NCBI GenBank assembly: GCA_029747015.1
Contig: JAKOGI010001183.1
Span: forward strand, 179,501-243,500
Reading direction: 5' to 3'
From: Carnegiea gigantea
Lineage: Eukaryota > Streptophyta > Magnoliopsida > Caryophyllales > Cactaceae
Length of the DNA stretch: 64,000 nt
Below, one piece after another: positions 35,266 to 48,334 of this stretch. Made by a program: the position numbers and the translations under genes. Position 1 is the stretch's first letter. Each line of letters starts with the position of its first letter. Under the pieces are notes generated by a model. That model had not been told where the DNA came from, made no database searches, and saw only the letters and a list, made by a program, of their open reading frames with translations.

Positions 35266-36096
35266 TGGCCACTGCTAATGAAGGCGAGCTTCATTTTTTT
35301 GGGGGGAGGTTGGGGTAAAGGACTAGTCGTTTAATTTTTGGCTGGGGTCTCGTTCTTTCTACACAACCTTTTCTCTTATCACCTATTACTAGTAGTTGGT
35401 AGCAAGTTCACAAATTTTATTCTTTTTTTTTTTTTGGGTGCTTTCTTAGGAAACCATGGTCGGTTCATCAAACTTTGGGTTACCAGCATCAAAAGCGAAA
35501 GTTTATTGCCCAAAATATAGACAACTAACTAAATTGGAATATAGGATCAGATGTCTAGATCTGGAAAGAGCTCTCTGATTGGGAATTCCAAAGTTCTATC
35601 TTCAGCACCAGCCGCACCTTTTTCGTACTCTTCCTCCGATCATAGTCAAATTAACCCAATTCTATCCAAATTTCCCAACAATCGCAACAATCAAACCTCC
35701 AACATCATGGTTATTCAAAGTTATTTCCTTGAAGATCTCCAAATATACCCAAATTTCATTCTCTTTCTGGGTTTTTCAAATGGTAGGGGGAAAGAGATTA
35801 TGAGAAGAGTTTTTTAGTGAGAGGAATGTTTAGTGATCAAAAGAGTGGGAAAAAGAGGGCTTTAATCCATCATTCCATCGCACCATAGACAGAAAAAGTC
35901 GACTGCTTGGATGGGGTCATCAATGTGGGCAAACTGGTCACTGCAAGAATATCATTTTAATTATACACTATTGCTGACTTAAGGATGGTGAAAATTAAGT
36001 TAAAATTCGCAAGATTGAAAAAATTAATGCTAAAATTGGAAAAGGTGGTAAAACCTTACCAACATATAAACCTCTGCCCAGGAAGCGCAATAGGAG
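35266..36096. other. Shared duplication sequence, copy 1, right part
   Basis: From about 35325 it aligns with 48898-49350 and 52090-52400 of copy 2. Two overlapping open frames at 35551-35817 and 35579-35803 are not conserved in copy 2 and show no domain. No gene is supported. Confidence 0.6.
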
Positions 36097-37069
36097 CATA
36101 GGTGGAGCCAGCGCTCAAATGTTGGGGTGTTGAACTATATTATATACGACAACTGATATTTGTCTATTATGCGCTCTAATTTTTTAATACATTTTCTTCC
36201 TTATTTTTTTATGATACAACATAACGATAATGTTGCACTAAATATACAAGAGATTCCAAATTCACCAAATTTCATTTTCTAGCTCCGAAGTTCGATTTTC
36301 AAAGTCACAGGTTTATCAAAATTAACTCCTATTTTACTATTTCCAAAATGGTATCAGCACAATTGTTTGACACAAATTTGACAAGAATTGTTGAATTAGA
36401 CAATAGTTTGCAAAGAATGATATAAATTTAAAAAATAATATTTTTGTCCTTGATTTTGCCTCTAGGAATAAAGTCTATGACACTATTTTGTTTCTAGGTT
36501 GATGTCAATATAAAATAAAATTTCATTTTAATTTTCTTTTATTTTCACCGAAATATCAAGTTAGAAGCAAATTCCAAATCTTCTGTTTATGCAAGGTGTA
36601 GGAATTAATTAAATATTAAATGCTAAAATTAATGGTAAAAACATTAGATGCCTTAATTTTAGAACAAAGCCACGCAAATTGCAGTTACTTAGACTCAAAC
36701 TCGCAATGCACTCCCAAAACAAGAAGAATCCACATACCTCACACCACTTCCACATTCCAAGATTGCTACTCTATTTGCAAACTTTAACTAATACTTTTTA
36801 ACATATGCATTTTAATTAAAAGAAAAAGCTATGAAACCAAATGTTATTGACACTCGAACACGCAACCTATTCCCCGGCCTGGACAATGTCCAAGCACCTC
36901 ACACCACAAGTGCCACACACCACTCAGGCACTAAGTGCTTAGTAATATACTTCCGAACTAAATAATATATATAGGTTTTTGTCTTTTTCCAAGGAATTTA
37001 AATATTTAAATTTTTTTCCCCAAAAAGTGGTCAATTTACACTCCTTCCACTCATGTAACTCCACCCATG
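36097..37069. mobile_element. Non-autonomous hAT-like element, 973 bp
   Basis: The ends CATAGGTGGAG and CTCCACCCATG are inverted repeats with one mismatch. The 8-bp target duplication is AATAGGAG (36089-36096) and AACAGGAG (37070-37077). Copy 2 has the empty site with a single AATAGAAG. GGTGGAGCCA-type termini and 8-bp duplications are typical of plant hAT elements. No transposase is present. Confidence 0.82.
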
Positions 37070-38428
37070 AACAGGAGGCTAGATATAACAATGACCACTA
37101 TCCCAATTTTTTTTAATAGAAGCAACTAAAAAAAAGAGAAGAAAAAGACAAATAAAAAATAAACATTGACAGTTGGTTGGAAAATAAATTAATAGCGCAA
37201 CTAAAAATGAAAAAAATGAATAATTATACCAAGTTTCAAATTTGTCACCAACTCAAAGAAAGTAATGCGAAAGCGCTAGACTCCAACTCTGACGTTGTGG
37301 CTTGAATTAAGTATAAGAATAGTGTAATCCTGAGCCTACCTCGCAACATAGGCCTAGAGCCTTAAAAACTTACTATAAAGAGACAAACAAGCTTACATTG
37401 TAGAATGAGCCCAAATTTAGTGACATTTTTATAATTACTGATACATATGATATCAACGGGCTTATGTAGTACTACAGGTCCAGATTAAGGTAAAAGTTTT
37501 CCCAAAATAAACTCTTAGTCACTTTAGTTATTATCAAAAGTTACCAGTAATCGATTAAATCAACACGTGCTGTCTAATATGAAAAGGGTTCTCTTGCCAA
37601 TAGCCACAGGCCTACTTGTGAAGATACATGCTAATTGACGTTGTAATTTCCAATCAAGAATTGGTAATGATGCAACTATTGATTCAAGGCTAATGGCTTG
37701 CTTGCCCCCTTTTTTTGAACAAATAGTTTGCTATTATTCAGTTCCCTATTAATATTGGAAATGATCAAGGTTTTTTTTTTTTTTTTTTGGGTGGTGCGAG
37801 TAAATTATCGAGCTTTACAAATTAAAAAAAAGGCTAGTTGATTGCATGCATGGGCAGATAAAAGATGAGGCTCTTACAAAGGAGATTAATATGCTGAACG
37901 TTAACCGCATCCTTTATAGGCCTATAGCTTTTGCCAATCACAAAAAGCAACAGCTGATGGTTGCCTAAATGGGATCAATGGCTAGCTTGTAGCTAACAAT
38001 ATTAGATTTAGACCTGGTTAAAGCTGATCCAATTCGCAAATTCGACCCGAAATACCCGTAAATTTTGGATTTTGAACACAATTTTCTCGATCCGAATTCG
38101 AAATAAATAGAACCCAAAAAATCCGCAAATTAGCTGGTCAATCCCGACATAAACTTGAACCCGAACCCACCTATTTGACCTGAAAATTTTATCTTTTTTT
38201 ATTTTTCTCTAATTCACCCCCTTAACAATAATAGTTAGCCATTTTTATCGAATAGTTTAAAAAGATATTATATAATGACTGCATCCCTTTACAAATTAAA
38301 CAATAATAACCTTTCACTCCCTCTCTATTATCTAAAACTAACATCTTATGAAAATGAAAAAAAGGTTAAAAATGGGTATGAAATTGCCGAAAATTAAATA
38401 ACCTAGGCTAGCTTGGAGTTAATAATAT

Positions 38429-39741
38429 TAATAAACCTCTATTTTGACTTCATTTCGGTTCTTATTGGATAATTGTTTCTCATTGTTTCTATGTCAAATC
38501 TATATAAGAAAGGGTTAAATCTACTTCCTGTGATTCAATTGTGCGTATAAAATGGTACATCTTACTTTTAGGAGACATCTTCGGGTTTTGATAGAAAGGG
38601 TGACTTTGATAATGAATTATGAGGAAGATTGAAGTCTAATGAAGCCTTGAGAGCCAAAGGAAGATGGGTAGAAGAGGGCACGACTGTGCTGCCAAAGTGC
38701 ACAACTGTGCTACAGAGGCTGAAGTTATGCACTGGCTAGCTGCACGAGGTGCACGGCCATGCGCCCTGCCAGTGTGTGGCGCATAGCTGCCTGACCATCT
38801 AGGCACGGCCATGCGCCGGCTTGCAGACGCGCGACTTAAGTAGTTTTTCGTGCAGTTTTTAGGTGTCTCTGGTTTTTCTTTTGGACAGCACTCTTCTTTG
38901 ACTTGTTGGGCTTTACTAGGAGATTTTCTTGAATGCCTTTTGGATTGAATTCATTCCAATTAAAGATTGTTCTACTTCCACACGATGATTAATTCAAGTT
39001 TGTTTCTTGATTCTCTTTCTCCTCTTCATTGTTATTTTAGGGTTTTGGTTGAATCATGTTTAGTGAATTGGGATTTGTGATTATTGCTTTTGAGTTGATG
39101 CATGGCTAATCTACCAACTTAGGTTGGGATTAATGCCAATTATGTTGTTGGATGTTGATTTAGGCCCGAACAACATGTTTTGTGTTTATAATTTCTACTT
39201 TGCACGCCATGTGTTCGAGGAATTGCTCGAAAGAGCATTCATCCATTATTATTCGGGTTTAGGAGAGCGTTGGGAGACGAAACCTTTAGCTAGTGTGACT
39301 TAGTAGATAACTAGGATTTTGATATGGAAATATTTACGGCTCTAGTTGGGATTAGAGATTGTAGATCTTGTAATCCTTCATCGTTTAGTCCCATGGAAAT
39401 AAGTAGCTATGGTTCTAAGATTAGTCTTCGACCCTTGAGAAAGAGAAGAGATGGAATCAATTAGCAATCTATCTACTCGTAACATAATTCTTAGATCTAT
39501 TTATTGGGGTTAATGATTGATTGATCGATGCAATTGTATTGTTAATTCCAACCTAGGTGTTTTAATGTTCTGATTTTCTATTTGTTAATTATTAGCCAAA
39601 CCTTTGAAATTGTTTTACCTAGATTGAGTAGATTGACTAGTTCTGGTAGTCGAAAGCAAGTTCCCTATGAATACGACCCGTACTTGCCAGTTGCTAGCTA
39701 CAGCTATGCCGCGCACTTGTGGCAACAATTTTAACGTAACA
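38429..39741 (+). repeat. TG2 5' LTR
   Basis: 1313 bp. The first bases are TAATAAACC against TGATAAACC in the 3' LTR, a point change in the terminal TG. It ends GTAACA. A degenerate version of the palindromic array is at 38677-38818. Confidence 0.9.
38677..38818. promoter_or_regulatory. Degenerate GCACGG-type array in TG2 5' LTR
   Basis: Repeated GGCACGACTGTGCT, GTGCACAACTGTGC, GTGCACGGCCATGCGCC and AGGCACGGCCATGCGCC at the LTR position where TG1 has its array, again just before a CGACTTAA stretch. Many CG sites look mutated to CA or TG, as expected after methylation. The 3' LTR has the counterpart at 46969-47107. Confidence 0.6.
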
Positions 39742-39747
39742 AGTTTT

Positions 39748-39765
39748 TAGCACTATTGCCGGGGA
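39748..39765 (+). other. TG2 primer binding site, tRNA-Asp (diverged)
   Basis: TAGCACTATTGCCGGGGA, six bases inside the 5' LTR; four differences from the canonical site, mostly C-to-T or G-to-A. Confidence 0.85.
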
Positions 39766-39893
39766 CCTTGTTCTGTCAATATTAGAATCGATTAACATAC
39801 TCTTGACTAGGCCTTTGTTTTTCCTTTTGTAGTTTAGTTTCTTCTTTTTTTTTTCTTGATATCGTTTACGCTGGGTATGGTGTTTACTTTTGT

Positions 39894-42305
39894 ATGCACA
39901 AAAGGAGCCAAGGGAATCAAAACCTTGTCCCATTCAATCCTGAGATCGAAGCAACTGCTTGAAAGTGAGGCAAAGAAGCGAGAAGAAGGAAGAGAGTAGC
40001 AATAGAGATAGCAGGGTAATATCAAATGGTGTTGACAGACTACGCCCTGCTGCAAGCATCCGGTATCACATCATCCATTGTGAACCGGACAGTCGAAGCT
40101 AACAACTTCTAGCTCAGCCCCGTACTCATTACCTTTGTGGAGAGGACTACTTCGGTAGACATCCCTCGGACAACCCCAATGTGTATCTTCGTAAGTTCCT
40201 TGAGAAATGTAACACCATCAAACTCAACGGGATGTCCATCGATGTGATTCGGCTGCAGCTCTTCCCCTTCTAACTAAAGGATAGAGCCAGTGACTGGCTG
40301 CAGAATGAGGAGCCCAACTCATTCACTACTTAGGAGACTCTTTCAAAGGCGTTCCTCAATAAATACTACCCACCTAAGAAAACTGTAAAGCTGAGGATTG
40401 ACATTACTACCTTCTTCACCCAGCGAGATGGAGAGTCCTTATATGAGGCTTGGGAGAGACTCAAAGACCTCCAGCGGCAGTGTCTCCACCATGGTGTTCC
40501 TGACTGGCTGCTAGTCTAGACTTTCTATAATAGGTTAGAGCAGTCAGTGAAGATTTCATTAGATGCCACTGCATGAGAAGCTCTCATGGGGAAGTCGATT
40601 GAGGCAGCGAAGGCTTTATTGGAAGAAATGACTTCTAACAATTACCACTGGTCGAGTGAGAGAGCCACCCCCAGGAGAGGAGGTGGAAAATACGTTGTCA
40701 ATGTCGTGACTCTCCTAATTAGTAGGGTAGATGCCTTGGCCCAAAGGCTAGACAGAGTGAGTACTTTTCCTATCCTAGGTATTTCTTCAGGGCTATTAGT
40801 TGGGGTCTATGTCGTTTGTGAGACCTGTGGTGTGTAGGGACACACATTTGTCGAGTGCTACAATAGCCCTTCCACCATTAAGCATGCTAACGCCCTTCAA
40901 GGTTTTAACCCCCCACCACAGCGTATTTCCCACTCCACTATGTACAATTAGGGTTGGAAAAGTCATCCAAATCCCCTATATAAGAACCCCAACCCCCATC
41001 CTCAGAGTTCTATACAGCTACTTAGGTACCCTTATAGAGCTCTCTATAACCCACCTTCTCCACCACCTCAGCCCAAATCTAACTTGGAGAGCCTTATGGA
41101 GCATTTCATAGTGACTCAAACTAAGACCAATGAGGCCCTTGGTGAGTCCATCAATCAGCTAACCTCCAAGTTTAATGCTATGTCCTGGCACTAGAAGGCA
41201 ATGGATGCTCAGATTGCCCAGATCGCCTAGCAGGTTAGCCACTTATCTCGACCTCAAAGACATTTATCGGGTTAGCTAGAGGCTATCCCCAGCGGATAGA
41301 TCAACACCCTTTCTATAGTGGGAGAAGGTTTAGAAGAGAGTCCTATCATGGCCTTCCAAGAGACAGTTCTGGTTCCTGATCCTGCAAGAACAGAGGGGAG
41401 GAAGAACGAGGAAAGCTTGAGCTCTAATGGGAGAAGTAGCATTACACCTCCAGTTGCGTGCCCTATCAGCCACCTGTACCCTACGCTCAGAGGGTGGCAT
41501 AGGCTAAATTATCTAAGCTTGAGCCTAGATTTGCGTAATTCCTGGGCATCTTGAGGAGGGTCTATGCTGATGTTCCTTTCTTGGAAGCTCTCAAGAAAGC
41601 TCCAACGTATCTAAAATTTTTAAGAGAGCTTCCTTCCAAGAAAAGCGACACTAAGGACGCTTTAGTAGCCTACATTGGAGAAGCCTACAATGCCATCCTA
41701 CAGAACCGGTTACTAGCAAAGCTGCAGGATCGAGCTAGCTTCTCTATTCCTTGCTGCATATGGGATGTGCATATTGAAAGAGCCCGTTGTGATTTAGGGG
41801 CCAGTGTAAGTTTAATGCCTCTCTCTCTGCAAGAAACTTGAGTTGCTGGACTTGAAGCCCACCACCACAATCATACAGTTAGCAGATTCACACCCTCTGG
41901 CGACCTGCAGGCATTTTAGAGGATGCTCCTATTTAGGTGGGTAAGTTCATCATCTTCTGTGATTTTATTGTCATGGATATGGATGAGAGCTCCCAGAGCC
42001 TCATCATCCTTGGGAGGCTATTTTTGGCTACTAAAGGGGTGGTGATCGATGTGTAGGTAGGAACTATGTCCTTCTAGTTGTGTGGGCAGATGATTGATTT
42101 CTGTTTCCCTCCACCCATACCACCTTCAGTTCCTGCTCCTTCTTCACTTCCTGAGGCCTCTACATATTCTGTCCTTTATGCAGCTATTTCTAGTGTCACA
42201 GTATTTGATGGAGATGGAGGACCTCATATGAGGTTTACAGTGCTGCTTGATCTGCCTCCACCCATCCCTACTACTCATGGAAGCACTACCTTTCTGTATA
42301 GCTAG
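39894..42305 (+). pseudogene. TG2 gag-protease remnant
   Basis: Colinear with the TG1 gene from ATG 39894 but broken by many stops and frameshifts. Recognisable parts are gag (LYEAWERLKDLQRQC near 40450), MGKSIEAAKALLEEM (40586), the knuckle near 40815-40860 with its last Cys still present, and the protease (DLGASVSLMPL, about 41790). TAA at 41536-41538 and TAG at 42054-42056 are the same codons that interrupt TG1. After the TAG the frame continues with a FPPP-type proline-rich tail up to 42305, apart from one further TAG at about 42076. Confidence 0.82.
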
Positions 42306-44660
42306 TCATAGAGGTACAAATTAAACTGCTACTTTAATTTGATTTATAAATAATATTTATAGTATAGGAAAGTAGGGATTATGTCAAAAGGTTAGTTTAA
42401 TTCTCAATGATTTTACTGTTCTAATTTATTATTTCTTCTCTTTGTATTTCTAAAACAAATCAAATTTAATAAATAAAAATTTGGAAAAAAATACTTAATA
42501 TTACTCCTAAATACTCTAAATTTATTTCTGAAAATAAAACAGTAAATAGCTATCCTAAATAATCCGGAAAATAAAAACAGAAATAATAACACATTATTCA
42601 ACTAAAAATTAAAACAAAAAATAATGAGCAAAAAATTAAAATTAAAAAAATAACAAACAGTAATCTAAACTTACATTCTTCAAGTTTATAAGTTTATAAC
42701 TCCAAAATTATGTATAATTAAATTTAGAAAAATCAAAATAGAAAATTAACTCCAAAAAATGCAAACAGAAAATAATATCTGAAATTAGAAAAAAAATAAA
42801 TTGAACTAATATAAATATGAAAATAAATAAAAAATTATCCAAAGTTTAGGATGTAATTTTCTGGACTTAACAGGACCTAAAAAACATGAAATAAAAATTA
42901 AAAATGTAATTTTTAGATTTATTGAAATAAAATTCTGCACATATCTAATTCACAAAATAATTCTAAAAATTATCAAATAAATTCTAAAAATTCCAAAATT
43001 AAATAGAGGTAGAATAGGACACTATGTAAACCCTAGGATGGATTAAAGCTTGAAAAAACATAGAACGAACTATTTTTAGCTTAATTTCTAACAAATCGGT
43101 AATTAAAAGGCAAAACAGAATATAAATCAAATCTGAAAATTATAATTACTCTAAAAATCAAAATCTAACTGATCTAATATTACCAAGACACTCCTAAAAG
43201 GCTCTCTTTTGGGGGAAGTAAATGAAATTTATAATAAAGCTAATAATTGAAGGATAAAAATTGATAAACTAAACAAATTAATTAAAAAGCAACAAATAAT
43301 TATCAAAGATGCCAAATTTATTGAAAAATGCTTAGCATAATCTATATCCACCATGAAAATTAATATTTATCATCAATACACAAGTCGATTTTTATCATGA
43401 GTTAGACTGTAGAAGACACCCACCAGCGGATCTTCCCCATTTTTTCTTATATTATAGTTTATTTAGGTCCAGCCGTAATATAAACCCTACTAATTTTGAT
43501 AACCCTCACACCAGCACAAAAATTTAATCAAAGTAGAGCATTACATATTAGAAAAATATCATGTAACACCTTGTAACCAATTTACCAGCAAATTAATTTA
43601 ACAAAGATCTATAACGATTATCTAATTAAAAGAGATGGGTTTGAGCCATCTATGATTAATTAGGGTGATACTATTGCCTAAAAGACTGTAACTTTTATGT
43701 ATTAAAGCCTTTTAAACTATCATATAAATTTGTATTAAACTAACTAGCATGCATTCTAATTAATATAATACGAATATCATGAACGATAAATACTAATCAC
43801 TATAGAATCATGAATAACAATCAACTAGACAATAAAGCATGAAACTTGTTTTAAAATAATTAATTTAGCATGGTTTCAAATAGATTATACTAAACACAAG
43901 AAAATTACTCACTCATATTAAAAATTAAATCACAAGAGTTTAGCAAAAATTTCATGTTTAATAATATAAAGAGTTTAACTAATTAAACAAAATAATAATA
44001 ACAATTCAAACAAAAAAAAAAAACCTTGATAATATAGCAACGTGAGGTGTGGGTGTGCGATTATGATGATGATGATTATTGTTGATGGCGATGATGAAGA
44101 TGAGGCATGGAGAGGTAGAAGGCTAGGGATTAATAGTGATGATTTACATTGAGGAAGAAGAAGAAGGGTGTGAGGATGTGACGATGGAGCCGTGGCTTAT
44201 AGCGTGATGGTGGGATGAAACAGCTGTGATGGGTGCCGTGGAGGAAGAAGGTGATGGGCAGGAGGCTGCTGTGATTTTATATGAAGGAGAAGACGTTGAT
44301 GGTTCTGCCGTGGGGTTGACGGCTCCATGAGATGGAATGATGCATGATTTTATTGTGGGGAAGATAGCTAAGGTTTTTTTCTTAGACTCCTTCTCCCCCA
44401 AGTCTTCTAGCTTCTCTCCAACTCTTGTAAACCTAGCTCAAATAAGTAATTATGAAAAATAATATTTTCCGTAAATTATTATTCTTGGACCGACTTGATA
44501 GCCAAGCGTGTAAAATCCGAACTTCGACGTCTTCTCTTCTCCTTTTTATTTTATTAATGCCTAACCTGAAAAATATATAAAATAAAGTAAATTAGATGAA
44601 ATAATATATATAATAAACTTAAAATAATTATTAAAACAACGTATGATTTATGACTGAACA
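42306..44660. other. AT-rich insertion in TG2, class unknown
   Basis: About 2.35 kb absent from TG1: TG2 matches TG1 up to the proline-rich tail and again from 'tttcaccctgggaag' at 44662. The body is over 70% AT with no coding domain. The right part (44040-44400) has GATGAT and GAAGAA-like triplet runs that give a serine/proline-rich minus frame (44144-44401), not regarded as a gene. Ends carry short AGTCATA-like inverted repeats, too short to classify. Confidence 0.5.
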
Positions 44661-46688
44661 CTTTCACCCTGGGAAGGTGTTGGAGGCAACACCATTCATT
44701 AGTTCACGACCTCCACCTCCCTCCATCTTGCCATCATCTGCAAATCTGAGGTAAGGGTCAAGCTAAGGACCTAAAACAAAAGTTCTTGGGAGGCAACCCA
44801 AGTATTTCATTGCTTTGGGGGGGGGGGAAATGTGTGTTATTCTTCCCCCACCCTCCCCTCTTCCCTTAGGTGCTATTAGTCCTCCCCTACCCTTGGTCTT
44901 TTTAATTGCCCTTTTCATTGAGGGCAATAAAAGTCTTAAGCATGGGGGTGAGCTTATAACTCTTTGGATGGAATTGTAGACTTTGGGGCATGGATTGAAT
45001 GACATCACTTGTATTCGCTGTATATAGATAGGATGTCATGTAGTTTTACTAGGTTGTCTTTGTATTTTTCCTTTAATAAAGCATGTAGTTTAGAGCATAC
45101 AAGTTAGATTTTGCATCTCAAAAGGAGAAGTGATCGGGTTAAACATTTATAAGTTTTCCAGGTACTACTTCTTACCCTTCTCTTCATTATCCTTTATATG
45201 TTTCCTGCTTTCTTAGTTAGATCTAGTGCATTCTGAACAAAAGAGTTGCCTAAAAGTTTGTGAAAACCCCTCTTATGAAGAGAGCATAAGGGGTGATGAT
45301 TGATAGGTCTTGTTGATCTATGTGTTGAAGTGTGGCCTGTTATGATGTGAATTTTGTGAAAATGTGTTTGGCATTGCCATTCGTAATTCCTCTGCCCTAT
45401 GTTGCATGCCAATTGCCCTTGAGATTCATGTGGTTTGACTTGATTGACCTTGACAAGTGGGACATATCTCAGAGTAAGTTGCTTAAATGTGGTAGATTTA
45501 TCTGTGAGACTTTGAGCCTAATGACTATTCATTGCATATAATCTCATACTTCCTTTCATGTGTGACTCATCCGTGATTGCATCTCTAGAACTTGGTCTTG
45601 TTCTCTTTGAAATCACATTTAGCATTTTGCATATGTTGATATGATTGAAGCATTTTTTGTTTCATATAGCCACATGAGCCAAAAAGCCACCCATTAATGT
45701 GTACTACCCCTTTTGCTAGCATGTTGTGCCTTGTCCCTGTGTTTGTTGTTGCATGCCATCTGGTATACACTTGGCCTATTCATATTTCCTACACCCTTGT
45801 CAAGATCTAGTGGAGCAACAATTTCATTTTGAGTTGGGTTTGCTTTAGAGGTTGGTCCACCCTGAGTACCTTATTGGTGGTTCACCTAGGGGGAATTGTG
45901 ATTTGATTTTGTATTCCTCATGCCATTCACATGCATCTTGTTTTTGATTCTCAAAGAAAATAAGAAATAGAAAAGAAAAAAAGAAAGAGAGCGATGAAAA
46001 AGAACAAAAAGAAAAAAAAAAGAAAGAAATAAAGAAAGTGATTACCATGGGGCTCTGGTAATAAGATTGCTTAATTTTTTCTTTGATGTTTCTGTGGGGT
46101 TATTGCTTAACTTTTAATTGTGGTGTGAACTGTGAAGTTGTTGTTTTGACACTAGTTATGGAAGTTTTTTTTTACTCCCTAGTATTTTGACTATTAGCTT
46201 CACTCTTTCCAAATTTACTCCACTTTTCATCCTTAACCCTTGGCCCCATTACATCCCCTTTACAAGTCCTCATGATCGGCATACTGCACTTTGAATCAAG
46301 CGGTGGAGAATCGAGAACCCTACCAAGTTTATGGTAGTTACTTGATTGGATAGAGTATTGAGTGCACCCTTGTTCCATATTCTAAACACATTGAGAAGAG
46401 TGTTCCACTCTATCCCAAAGTGAGATTCTACAGGTCCTACTTATTCACCATTTATTAAGGAAGGTCTTGTCCTACTATGTGCATCGATATTGAGGCGCTT
46501 GATGTGTAGCATTTGGGTAAGAGGACTTGTGGATGTTAGTGTTTTTGTTTTATTGAGAATGCTTCACACCTTGACTTGGCCATCTTTAATGCATGATTGA
46601 GCCTGATTTGTTAATCGATCGTCCCTTGCCTGAGGAGGAGCGTGGCTTGAGATTAATCTCCTTCTATGATGTTTCATGAGCTAGTCTT
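44661..46688 (+). other. TG2 3' internal non-coding region
   Basis: Aligns with 13420-15390 of TG1, including TTCTTGGGAGGCAACCCA (44783-44800). No coding sequence. A/G-rich runs at 45955-46030. Confidence 0.7.
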
Positions 46689-46720
46689 ACTTGGGGACAA
46701 GCAAGAGATAAGATAGGGGG
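46689..46720 (+). other. TG2 polypurine tract and upstream motif
   Basis: GGGGACAAGCAAGAGATAAG then ATAGGGGG abutting the 3' LTR, the same arrangement as in TG1. Confidence 0.85.
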
Positions 46721-48034
46721 TGATAAACCTCTATTTTGACTTCATTTTGGCTCTTATTTGATCATTGTTTCTCATTGTTTCTATGTCAAATCTAGATGAG
46801 AAAGGGTTAAATCCACTTTCTGTGATTCAATTGTGCTTATAAAGTTGTTCATTTTACTTTCAGGAGACATCTTTGGGGTTTGATAGAAATGACGACTTTG
46901 GCAATGAATTACGTGAAAGATTGAGGTCTAATGAAGCTCGAGAGCCAAGGGAAGATGGGTAGAAGAGGGCATGATCGTACTTCAGGAGTGCACAGCCTTG
47001 CCACAGAGGCCTAAGTTGCGCACTCGCTAACTACAAGAGGCGCACGGCTATGCGCCCTACCAGTGCGTGGCACACAGTTGTCCATGCGTCTAGGCGCGAC
47101 CATGCGTAGGCCCGCAGATGCGTGACTTAAGTCATTTTTTGGGCAGTTTTTAGGGATCTCTGGTTTTTCTTTTGGAGAGCACTCTTCTTAGGTGACTACT
47201 AGGGTTTTGTTAGGAGATTTTCTTGAATGCCTTTTAGACTGAATTCATTACAATTAAAGATTGTTCTACTTCCACATGGTGATTAATTCAAGTTTGTTTC
47301 TTAAGTCTCTTTCTTCTCTTCATTGTTATTTTAGGGTTTTGGTTGAATCATGTTTAGTGAATTGGTATTTGTGATTGTTGCTTTCGACATGATGCGTGCC
47401 TAATCTCCCAACTTAGGTTGGGATTAATGCCAATTATGTAGTTGGATCATGATTTAGCCCCGAACCCCATGTTTTGTGTTTATGATTTCTACTTCGCGCA
47501 CCATATATTTGATGAATTACTCGAAAGAGCATTCATTCGTTATTATTCAGGTTTAGGGAGCATTGAGAGATGAAACTTTTACCTAGCACGAATTAGTAGA
47601 TAACTAGGATTTTGATATGAAAATAATTGAGGCTCTAGTTGGGATTAGAGATTGTAGATCTTATAATCATTTAACTTTTAGTTCCATAAAAATAGGTGGC
47701 TATGGTTCTAGGATTAGACTTCGACCCTTGAGAAAGGGAGGAGATGGACTCAATTAGCAATCTATCCACTCGTAACGCAATTCTTAAATCTATTTGTTAG
47801 GGTTGATGATTGATTCATCGATGTAATTGTGCTTTTAATTCCAACCTAGGTGTTTCAATATTCTGATTTTCTATTCGTTAATTATTGGTCAAACCTTTGA
47901 AATTGTTTTGCCTAGATTGAATAGATTGACTACTTCTGGTAAATGAAAGCAAGTTCCCTGTGCATACTACCCATACTTGCCGGTGGCTAGCTACAGTTAC
48001 GCCGTGCACTTGCGGTAACAATTTTAACATAACA
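46721..48034 (+). repeat. TG2 3' LTR
   Basis: 1314 bp, TGATAAACC...CATAACA, followed by the target duplication AATAT. It carries the degenerate array at 46969-47107. Confidence 0.9.
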
Positions 48035-48166
48035 AATATTAGATTGCAGATTGCTTGCTTATTTAAATGGCCTTGGAGAAGATAATTAAAAGCGATAGTG
48101 AGCAAATTAGGGAGCAAAAAGCGAAAGATATTGGTAGTAAGTAATCTTCATAAACAATAATACACC

Positions 48167-48334
48167 ACCAATATAGGTTAGTTTAAATGGTTCGACACTT
48201 ATTCCCTTTAAGAAAGGTCTTGGGTTCGAGTCTTAGGAATAGAGTAAATTTGTAATAGGAGAGTTCTATCTCTTTTGGGCTAAGAGTAGCTCGACTCTAG
48301 TTAAATGGAGAATTCAAGACAAAAAAAATAAAGG
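48167..48334 (+). mobile_element. tRNA-derived SINE
   Basis: About 168 bp with an RNA polymerase III A box (GGTTAGTTTAAATGG, 48176-48190) and B box (GGTTCGAGTCT, 48223-48233), ending in an A-rich tail. A perfect 10-bp target duplication ATAATACACC lies at 48157-48166 and 48335-48344. The insertion is absent from copy 1, where 'ggataatacaacttc' is uninterrupted at about 19034. Confidence 0.88.

Larger units (their letters stand above)
17431..37106. repeat. Tandem segmental duplication, copy 1 (with insertions)
   Basis: Starts with a T run plus 'aatagaagc' and ends with 'gaccactatcccaa'. Homologous blocks in copy 2: 17431-18760 with 37107-38428 plus 48035-48140; 19430-19699 with 48380-48580; 21905-22221 with 48571-48895; 35325-36096 with 48898-49350 plus 52090-52400; 37070-37106 with 52402-52439. 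Copy-1-only insertions are 19700-21904, GY (22227-35260) and the hAT-like element (36097-37069). No gene is recognised in the shared sequence. Confidence 0.85.
38429..48034 (+). mobile_element. TG2: second gag-protease-only Gypsy element
   Basis: A 9.6-kb plus-strand relative of TG1: LTRs of 1313 and 1314 bp, tRNA-Asp-like primer site, decayed gag-protease, the same downstream blocks and a PPT. Target duplication AATAT at 38424-38428 and 48035-48039; copy 1 shows the uninterrupted site at about 18657-18661. LTRs are about 88% identical by eye, so it is clearly older than TG1. The extra length is mostly the AT-rich insertion 42306-44660. No RT or integrase is seen. Confidence 0.9.

Noticed and set aside
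44144..44401. Serine/proline-rich minus frame of 85 codons
   Set aside because: Produced by GAT/GAA triplet repeats; no homologue or start context.
48181..48240. A and B boxes considered as a functional tRNA gene
   Set aside because: No cloverleaf pairing or CCA-proximal stem; the A tail and target duplication show a SINE.
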